Shown here piece after piece: positions 5,534 through 11,075 of a stretch of 11,075 nucleotides of DNA; the stretch's first letter is position 1, and each line of letters begins with the position of its first letter. The stretch covers positions 1 through 11,075 of the forward strand of contig JAUVGT010000139.1 in the NCBI GenBank assembly GCA_030593645.1. The letters are read 5' to 3'. The stretch comes from Deltaproteobacteria bacterium. GTDB taxonomy: Bacteria; Desulfobacterota; Desulfobacteria; Desulfobacterales; JAUVGT01. The position numbers and the translations under genes are program-made. Under the pieces are notes generated by a model. That model was not told the origin of the DNA. It did no database searches and saw only the letters and a program-made list of their open reading frames with translations.

Positions 5534-6067
5534 GTGAAAGATAAAAAAAGAAAAAAAAAGGCAAGAAAAAATAAAACCGGAAACGGCTCGCATTCCCTGG
5601 AAATGATCAATGCAATAATCCGCCAGGTTTGGGAAATAATTGAACCGATTTGTGAAACCGAGGGTTTTGAACTGGTGCATGTGGAGTATGGATCTGAGGC
5701 AGGGGGGAAAATTTTACGGATATATATTGACAAGCCCGGGGGCGTTTCTTTAGACAACTGTGCGGCCATCAGCCGTCAGGCGGGTGATATATTGGATGTT
5801 TTGTTGGAAAATGCCAGCGCCTATAATCTGGAAGTTTCATCACCGGGAATCGATCGACCGCTAGGGAGAATCAAAGATTTTGATAAATTCAAAGGAAAAA
5901 CCGCCAGGATGAAGTTGTTAAAATCGATTAACGGACAAAAAAATTTCAAGGGCATTTTGGCGGGGGTATCTGAGGAAAATATTAGACTTCTGATAAATGA
6001 CAGGACAGTGGCCATTCCATTTAGTCAAATTTCAAAGGCACACCTTGTCAGTAACGGAGAAAAGTAA
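5534..6067 (+). CDS. rimP: Ribosome maturation factor RimP
   Basis: The protein assists assembly of the small ribosomal subunit around S12 and 16S rRNA. The conserved N-terminal domain contains EPICETEGFELVHVEYG and the family signature SSPGIDRPL. A C-terminal SH3-like domain ends IPFSQISKAHLV. The chosen start, GTG 5534 (177 residues), follows AGGTTAAGGGG (5520-5530). It adds a lysine-rich extension of about 23 residues before the usual RimP start. ATG 5603 would match the family length (154 residues) but has a poorer ribosome binding site. GTG 5507 is possible in frame but touches the terminator T-run and is unlikely. The stop overlaps the nusA start (TAATG), showing coupling. Confidence 0.93.
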   Translation: MKDKKRKKKARKNKTGNGSHSLEMINAIIRQVWEIIEPICETEGFELVHVEYGSEAGGKILRIYIDKPGGVSLDNCAAISRQAGDILDVLLENASAYNLEVSSPGIDRPLGRIKDFDKFKGKTARMKLLKSINGQKNFKGILAGVSEENIRLLINDRTVAIPFSQISKAHLVSNGEK

Positions 6068-7479
6068 TGTTCATATCAGACATAAAACGTGTTGTTGACC
6101 AGGTCAGCCGGGATAAAGGCATTGATCGCGAAATCCTGATTAAGGCTCTTGAAGAGGCCTTAAAATCAGCAACCCGTAAAAAATTTGGGAACAAGATAGA
6201 AATAGAAGTTCAATATAATGAGGAAAGCGGTGAAATCGAAGTTTTCCAGTTTAAGGACGTTGTTGAAGAAATAACTGATCCTGAACTTCATATCACACTG
6301 GAAGATGGTCGTAAACTGGACACGGAATGCCAGATCGGTGACAGCCTCGGGGCAAGGATGGATACATCCAAGTTTGGCAGAATTGCCGCACAGTCAGCAA
6401 AGCAGGTTATCATTCAAAAAATAAAAGATGCCGAAAAAGATGCCGTGTATGCCAGTTTTATTGATCGGAAGAATGAAATTATTAACGGCATTGTCCAAAG
6501 GATTGATCGCGGGAACATTATCGTTAACCTCGGGCATACGGAAGGGATACTTCCGGCACGGGAACAGGTCCCAAGAGAAACCTACCATCGCGGCGAAAGA
6601 ATACGGGCCCTGATCCTTGATGTTCTACATAATACACGCGGTCCGCAAATTATTCTGACAAGAACCCACCCAAATTTTCTAATAAACCTTTTTCGAACAG
6701 AAGTACCTGAAATAAGTGAAGGTATTGTCACGATCATGGGTGCCGCCAGGGAACCCGGTATTCGCGCTAAATTTACTGTAACCTCAAGCAGCTCTGATAT
6801 CGATCCGGTCGGCGCCTGTGTGGGAATGAAGGGAAGCAGGGTTCAAAATGTTGTTCAGGAACTTAAAGGGGAAAAGATCGATATCATTCCATGGCATATG
6901 GATTCTGCTAAATTTGTCTGCAATGCGCTGGCACCGGCTGAAATATCAAGGGTTATCATCGATGAGGACAACCGATCGATGGAAGTCATTGTACCGGACG
7001 AATTTTTGTCGATTGCAATCGGAAAACGCGGTCAAAATGTCCGCCTCGCATCCAAGCTTACAAAGTGGCACCTTGATGTAAAAAGCGAGACATCATACGG
7101 TGAAACCATGAAGAGCGGTTATAATTCTTTAATTGCCCTGCCCGGGATTGGTGTCAGTATGGCTGACACACTGTATGAAAAAGGATTCTTCTCTGTTGAG
7201 GAAATAGCCATGGCGTCGGTTGAAGATCTTGTCCAGATTCGGGGTATCGGGGAAGAAAAAGCCGCCAGACTTATCGAAATCTCGCTCGAAACCGTTGCCG
7301 ATATGAAGTACAGGAATGAATTAGAAAAGAATAAAGAATCTGAAGATACTTCAGACGATTCCGGTGAAGACAATGAAAAGTCTACCGGAAATACTTCAGA
7401 CAGTTCCGGGGAAGACAATGAAAATTCTACCGGGCAGTCTGAAGCACCGGGTGAAACGGACGTCGGTAAAACTGATTAA
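6067..7479 (+). CDS. nusA: Transcription termination/antitermination protein NusA
   Basis: The 470-residue NusA binds RNA polymerase and nascent RNA, increasing pausing and intrinsic termination and supporting antitermination on rRNA operons. Domains in order are: N-terminal polymerase-binding domain (about 1-125), S1 (135-200), KH1 with GMKGSRVQNVVQEL (253-266), KH2 with GKRGQNVRLASKL (319-331), and one helix-hairpin-helix domain (about 353-410, with LPGIG and IRGIG). Instead of the second acidic repeat domain of E. coli NusA, it ends in a disordered acidic tail (about 419-470) holding a 15-residue tandem duplication. GGAGA (6056-6060) lies 6 bases before ATG, which overlaps the rimP stop. 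Autoregulation at the leader terminator is known in E. coli and plausible here. Confidence 0.98.
   Translation: MFISDIKRVVDQVSRDKGIDREILIKALEEALKSATRKKFGNKIEIEVQYNEESGEIEVFQFKDVVEEITDPELHITLEDGRKLDTECQIGDSLGARMDTSKFGRIAAQSAKQVIIQKIKDAEKDAVYASFIDRKNEIINGIVQRIDRGNIIVNLGHTEGILPAREQVPRETYHRGERIRALILDVLHNTRGPQIILTRTHPNFLINLFRTEVPEISEGIVTIMGAAREPGIRAKFTVTSSSSDIDPVGACVGMKGSRVQNVVQELKGEKIDIIPWHMDSAKFVCNALAPAEISRVIIDEDNRSMEVIVPDEFLSIAIGKRGQNVRLASKLTKWHLDVKSETSYGETMKSGYNSLIALPGIGVSMADTLYEKGFFSVEEIAMASVEDLVQIRGIGEEKAARLIEISLETVADMKYRNELEKNKESEDTSDDSGEDNEKSTGNTSDSSGEDNENSTGQSEAPGETDVGKTD
7345..7434 (+). repeat. 45-base tandem duplication in the nusA tail
   Basis: Two in-frame copies of 45 bases (7345-7389 and 7390-7434) match at 39 positions. 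They encode DTSDDSGEDNEKSTG and NTSDSSGEDNENSTG. The unit is a multiple of three, so the frame is kept. It enlarges the acidic C-terminal tail and looks like a recent slippage or unequal recombination event. Confidence 0.9.
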
Positions 7480-7531
7480 TTGAGAGCCGGCATGATAATA
7501 TCGAAAAAAGAAACAAGACTTAGGGGGATGA

Positions 7532-10162
7532 ATGGCAAAGATCAGAGTATATGAACTTGCCAGAGAACTGAATATGCCTAACAAGGTCCTGCTTAATAAG
7601 ATTGAGGACCTGGAAATTTCCATAAAGAGCCACATGAGTTCTTTAGGAGATGATGATGTGTTAAAAATCAAGGCAAACCTGTTTGGCAAAAAAGAAGAAA
7701 CCATCGTTGAAACTCGCGTAAAACCGACTGTGATTCGTAGACGGAAAAAACAGGTCCGTCGCAAAGCTGTCGCTGAAACGGAAAAAATACCGGAAGAGAA
7801 AACGTCGCAGGTAACTCCTGAACAGGAACCTCCCGCTTCAAAGAAAACGGCTGAAGATGAGGAGAATGAAAAAGTGACGGATATTGCTGTAAAACCTGAC
7901 GAAAAACCAGAACTCGCGGCAAAGGCGCCTGCTGAGGATATATCCCCTGAAAAGACAGCCGCTCAAGAAGACAGCGTACCCAAGAAAAAGGGTAAAAAAC
8001 TAAAAAAGAAAAAAGAATTCGCCGCAAAAATCATCAAGATGCCGATCGCTCCAAAAGAACATGTCCCGGCTAAAGAAATCACGGAGAAAAAACAACCGGC
8101 AAAACGCAAAACCGAAAAGAAAGCACCGGTAAAAGAAGTTCGTGATAAAAGATTAAAACCGAATAAAGCAGTACCTCAGGATAAGATGCCTGAAAAACTG
8201 TCCAAAAAGGGAAAAAAGAAGAAACAACCAGAACCTGTCGACGCCGACAGGAGATTCTTTAAAAAGAAGATCGCTTTCAGAAAGAAGGCAGTTGTTGAAG
8301 GTGCTGATCTATATACGAGGGGTCGCCGCACAAGGAAAGGTAAAAAGGGTGTCAAAAGCAGGTCGTCGGGCCCGAGTCTAAAAACACAGATCACAACGGC
8401 AAAAGCGATTAAGCGCAGAATTAAAATCGATGATACTATCGTACTTTCCGATCTCGCAAAACGCATGGGTATAAAAGCCGGGGAAATGATCAAGTCATTA
8501 ATGTCCCTGGATGTGATGGCGACAGTCAACCAGACAATCGATTTTGACACTGCCGTACTGGTCGCGGCGGAATTTGATTACGAAATAGAACGCGCCGCCT
8601 TTGAAGAAGAAACCATCTTGAAAGTAAAAACAGATGAACCGGGCAAACTAATTGAAAGACCTCCTGTTGTAACCATTATGGGGCATGTGGATCACGGAAA
8701 AACCTCATTACTTGATGTGATTCGAAAAACCAGGGTAACAGATGCCGAAGCCGGCGGTATCACACAGCATATCGGGGCGTATAATGTCACATCGGAAAAG
8801 GGGCAGATTGCTTTTCTTGACACACCGGGACATGAAGCATTTACCGCGATGCGCGCACGGGGAGCGAAAGTAACAGATATTGTGATTCTTGTTGTTGCCG
8901 CAGATGACGGTGTTAAACCGCAAACCATAGAAGCCATCAACCATTCAAAGGCGGCAGGGGTTCCGATAATTGTTGCTGTAAATAAAATTGACAAAGACAA
9001 CGCGGATATCGATCGTGTATATCGTGAATTATCAGAAATAGGGCTGAGTCCGGAAGACTGGGGCGGTGATACCATTTTTGTAAATGTTTCAGCCAAAAAG
9101 AAAACCGGAATAAATGATCTGCTTGAAATGATATTGCTTCAGGCCGAAGTGCTTGAATTAAAAGCTAATTCGGATAAACTTGCCAGGGGTCATGTGGTTG
9201 AATCAAAACTGGATTCCGGCAGGGGAGCTGTCGCAACGGTGCTGGTACAGGAAGGAACATTAAAAATCGGCGATCCTGTTGTATGCGGAATACAGTACGG
9301 CAAGGTTCGGGCCATGCTGAACGACAGGGGCGTGCAGGTGGAATCAGCCGGTCCGGCAGTTCCGGTGGAAGTGATCGGTCTTTCCGGTGTCCCTGAAGCA
9401 GGGGATGAGCTCATCACGGTTACAGATGAAAAAGACGCCAAACAGATCAGCCTTCACAGGGTTCAAAAACAGCGTTCCAGGGAACTGGCGAAATCAAGCA
9501 GACTGAGCCTTGAAAAATTATTCGAAAAAATGCAGCAGGGCGAAATCAAAGACCTGAACCTGATTATCAAGGCGGATGTACACGGTTCCATTGAAGCGCT
9601 TTCTGAGTCCCTGACAAAACTCAGCAATGAAGAGGTCAATATTAATATTGTACATTCCGCCACAGGCACTGTAACCGAATCGGATATTTCACTGGCCACT
9701 GTATCCGATGCGATTATTATCGGATTCAATGTCCGGCCGTCACCGAAGGTTCAGGCTCTGGCTACTGAAGAGTCAGTGGATATGCGTTTTTACAATATTA
9801 TTTACGATATCATAAAAGATATTAAGGGTGCCATTACCGGAATGATGGAATCCACTTTCGAGGAAAGGCTTCTTGGCCGCGCGGAAGTGCGCGAAGTATT
9901 CCATATTCCTAAAGTGGGCGCCATCGCGGGTAGTTATGTCACTGACGGCAGAATCGAACGGGGAAAAGCCATGCGGCTCATAAGAGATGGTGTGATTATG
10001 TATGAAGGAAAAAATTCTTCGCTCAGACGATTCAAGGACGATGCCAAGGAAGTTCAGAGCGGTTATGAATGTGGTATTGGTATTGAAAATTATAATGATA
10101 TCAAAGTGAAAGACGTGATTGAATGCTTCTATTTGGAAGAAATTAAACCTGAAATTGAATAG
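7532..10162 (+). CDS. infB: Translation initiation factor IF-2
   Basis: The 876-residue GTPase brings fMet-tRNA to the 30S subunit and promotes subunit joining. An IF2 N-terminal helical domain (1-52) is followed by a long, charged, lysine-rich linker (about 53-290) and a second IF2-N module (about 291-352). The G domain carries GHVDHGKT (384-391), DTPGH (430-434), NKID (484-487) and SAK (520-522). Elongation-factor-like domain II, domain III and the C-terminal fMet-tRNA-binding domain complete it. All GTPase motifs are intact. The start is set by AGGGGG (7522-7527), 4 bases before ATG, and by the conserved AKIRVYELARELN opening. It follows nusA after 52 bases, with no ylxR or ylxQ gene between, and is 6 bases before ylxP. 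Confidence 0.98.
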   Translation: MAKIRVYELARELNMPNKVLLNKIEDLEISIKSHMSSLGDDDVLKIKANLFGKKEETIVETRVKPTVIRRRKKQVRRKAVAETEKIPEEKTSQVTPEQEPPASKKTAEDEENEKVTDIAVKPDEKPELAAKAPAEDISPEKTAAQEDSVPKKKGKKLKKKKEFAAKIIKMPIAPKEHVPAKEITEKKQPAKRKTEKKAPVKEVRDKRLKPNKAVPQDKMPEKLSKKGKKKKQPEPVDADRRFFKKKIAFRKKAVVEGADLYTRGRRTRKGKKGVKSRSSGPSLKTQITTAKAIKRRIKIDDTIVLSDLAKRMGIKAGEMIKSLMSLDVMATVNQTIDFDTAVLVAAEFDYEIERAAFEEETILKVKTDEPGKLIERPPVVTIMGHVDHGKTSLLDVIRKTRVTDAEAGGITQHIGAYNVTSEKGQIAFLDTPGHEAFTAMRARGAKVTDIVILVVAADDGVKPQTIEAINHSKAAGVPIIVAVNKIDKDNADIDRVYRELSEIGLSPEDWGGDTIFVNVSAKKKTGINDLLEMILLQAEVLELKANSDKLARGHVVESKLDSGRGAVATVLVQEGTLKIGDPVVCGIQYGKVRAMLNDRGVQVESAGPAVPVEVIGLSGVPEAGDELITVTDEKDAKQISLHRVQKQRSRELAKSSRLSLEKLFEKMQQGEIKDLNLIIKADVHGSIEALSESLTKLSNEEVNINIVHSATGTVTESDISLATVSDAIIIGFNVRPSPKVQALATEESVDMRFYNIIYDIIKDIKGAITGMMESTFEERLLGRAEVREVFHIPKVGAIAGSYVTDGRIERGKAMRLIRDGVIMYEGKNSSLRRFKDDAKEVQSGYECGIGIENYNDIKVKDVIECFYLEEIKPEIE

Positions 10163-10168
10163 TAACTG

Positions 10169-10456
10169 ATGGTTGTTGGTACAGGCAAAATTTTCTTCAG
10201 GCTGCATGACTGCCGCTCCCTGAAGGGTAAAAGAAAAGTCGTTAAATCGATCATTAGCAGGCTCCGTAACCATTTTAATATCTCTGTCGCGGAAACCGGC
10301 TCAAACGATATTCACAAACAGATAGAAATCGGTTTTTCTCTGGTCGGCAACAACAGAAAGGTGACAAATTCCAAGATAGACAAGGTTTTTAATTTTACTG
10401 AATCACTTGGACTCGCTGAAATAATTGATACACAGATGGAGATTATCAGTTTATGA
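10169..10456 (+). CDS. ylxP: YlxP-like DUF503 protein
   Basis: The 95-residue protein matches the DUF503/YlxP family. It has an MVVGTGKIFFRLHDCRSLKGKR opening (the SLKGKR segment is the family hallmark), a following helix VVKSIISRLRNHFNISVAE, and a C-terminal strand. Members are small ferredoxin-like proteins usually encoded between infB and rbfA. Biochemical function is not established; the location suggests a role in ribosome assembly or translation. No clear ribosome binding site precedes the ATG, 6 bases after infB, so re-initiation by ribosomes finishing infB is likely. Its stop overlaps the rbfA start (ATGA). Confidence 0.92.
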   Translation: MVVGTGKIFFRLHDCRSLKGKRKVVKSIISRLRNHFNISVAETGSNDIHKQIEIGFSLVGNNRKVTNSKIDKVFNFTESLGLAEIIDTQMEIISL

Positions 10457-10836
10457 CAACAACATTTACACGTGCCGACAGAATAAGCGGTTTAATACAG
10501 AAGACTTTATCAGATGTATTAATAAAGGATATCAATGATCCCCGGCTCAAGACGATCACAATAACCGGTGTAAAAATGTCCCGGGATCTTAGACTTGCTC
10601 GAATTTATTATTCTACAACGGTTGAAATAAAAAATCGTAAAAAAATCGCACAGGGAATTCAGAGCGCCCTGGGATATGTCAAGCGCACCCTTGCCCGCCA
10701 GCTCGGACTTCGCTATATGCCTGAACTCAAATTTTTTTACGATGAGTCCTTTGATTATGGGGCCAAAATAAATAGGTTATTGAAAAAGATTGATACCGGG
10801 AATGGATCAGATAGTACACCACTTAACCAACAGTAA
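10453..10836 (+). CDS. rbfA: 30S ribosome-binding factor RbfA
   Basis: The 127-residue protein has the RbfA KH-like fold: R-x-DRISGLIQKTLSDVL at the N-terminus, DPRL (29-32 region), and VKMSRDLRLARIYYS, then LRYMPELKFFYDES and a final helix. RbfA binds late pre-30S particles and helps mature the 5' end of 16S rRNA. It is also important for growth in the cold in E. coli. The ATG shares four bases with the ylxP stop, and GGAG (10438-10441) lies 11 bases upstream. Its last 35 bases overlap the next gene, the DHH phosphoesterase, in another frame. Confidence 0.97.
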   Translation: MTTTFTRADRISGLIQKTLSDVLIKDINDPRLKTITITGVKMSRDLRLARIYYSTTVEIKNRKKIAQGIQSALGYVKRTLARQLGLRYMPELKFFYDESFDYGAKINRLLKKIDTGNGSDSTPLNQQ

Positions 10837-11075
10837 ACGGGTTTTACTTGCCTCCCATATCAATCCGGATGGCGATGCTGTAGGTTCCCTGATTGCTATG
10901 GGTCTTGCTCTTGAAGCAATGAATAAGAACATAACCTTATTCAATGACAGCCCGATCCCTGCCGTATATCGTTTTCTACCGGCAGTTGAGCTAATTTCAC
11001 GGGATATTGATAAAACGGCCAGGTATGACTGTTCTGTTATTCTTGACTGTGGTGATCTTGAACGGATCGGATCGG
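10802..11075 (+). CDS. nrnA: DHH-family phosphoesterase, NrnA-like (5' part)
   Basis: The first 91 codons are inside the window; the gene continues past the right edge. The translation starts MDQIVHHLTNSKRVLLASH and contains the metal-binding motif HINPDGDAVGS (19-29), followed later by the VILDCGDLERIG motif (79-90). Both are typical of DHH/DHHA1 enzymes of the NrnA group, which degrade oligoribonucleotides a few bases long and may act on pAp. Location right after rbfA is the common position for nrnA, usually before truB. ATG 10802 lies within rbfA, so translation is probably coupled. TTG 10790 is the only other in-frame option upstream, because TGA stands at 10781. Substrate range cannot be judged from the fragment. 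Confidence 0.9.
   Translation, partial: MDQIVHHLTNSKRVLLASHINPDGDAVGSLIAMGLALEAMNKNITLFNDSPIPAVYRFLPAVELISRDIDKTARYDCSVILDCGDLERIGS

Noticed and set aside
5233..5769. Minus-strand open frame of 178 codons across the tRNA, spacer and start of rimP
   Set aside because: It runs antisense through a tRNA gene, a terminator and the conserved rimP start, and its translation has no recognisable domain.
7492..7554. Twenty-codon ORF between nusA and infB as a ylxR remnant
   Set aside because: The peptide (MIISKKETRLRG...) has no YlxR features and overlaps the infB start.
1..11075. Mobile element, CRISPR array, phage or defence genes
   Set aside because: Every sizeable frame on the coding strand is a conserved housekeeping gene, and no array-like repeats, transposase motifs or terminal inverted repeats were seen.

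Overview
The window is a conserved housekeeping segment of a bacterial chromosome. All genes lie on the plus strand, and nearly all serve translation or transcription-coupled ribosome assembly. Moderate GC content, a long lysine-rich IF2, a compact MerR-like gene after pheT, and the order rimP-nusA-infB-ylxP-rbfA-nrnA suggest a Desulfobacterota-type (sulfate-reducing 'deltaproteobacterial') genome. That placement rests on gene order and protein style only; no rRNA or lineage marker is present.

Layout. Positions 1-279 are an AT-rich leader holding a terminator-like hairpin (123-163) and a second long hairpin (200-235). rpmI (L35) and rplT (L20) follow, separated by another strong hairpin (553-588). 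A 416-base gene-free stretch (958-1373) then precedes pheS-pheT, which encode the two subunits of phenylalanyl-tRNA synthetase. It contains possible leader structure and one tiny ORF with a good ribosome binding site. A MerR-type small DNA-binding protein gene follows pheT after 5 bases.

A tRNA-Gly(CCC) gene (5266-5341), with a consensus -35 element before it, separates the first block from the second. The second block opens with an intrinsic terminator (5484-5506) just upstream of rimP. It continues rimP, nusA, infB, ylxP (DUF503), rbfA and the 5' end of a DHH-family phosphoesterase gene (nrnA-like) that runs off the window. These genes are tightly packed, with TAATG and ATGA overlaps, and form one classical operon. 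RimP and RbfA mature the 30S subunit, IF2 starts translation, NusA controls RNA polymerase pausing, termination and antitermination, and NrnA-type enzymes degrade very short RNAs.

No mobile element, CRISPR array, phage gene or evident novel system was found. The points worth a second look are regulatory and small: structured leaders before rpmI, pheS and rimP, a repeat pair flanking the rimP-proximal terminator, and a 15-residue tandem duplication in the acidic tail of NusA.
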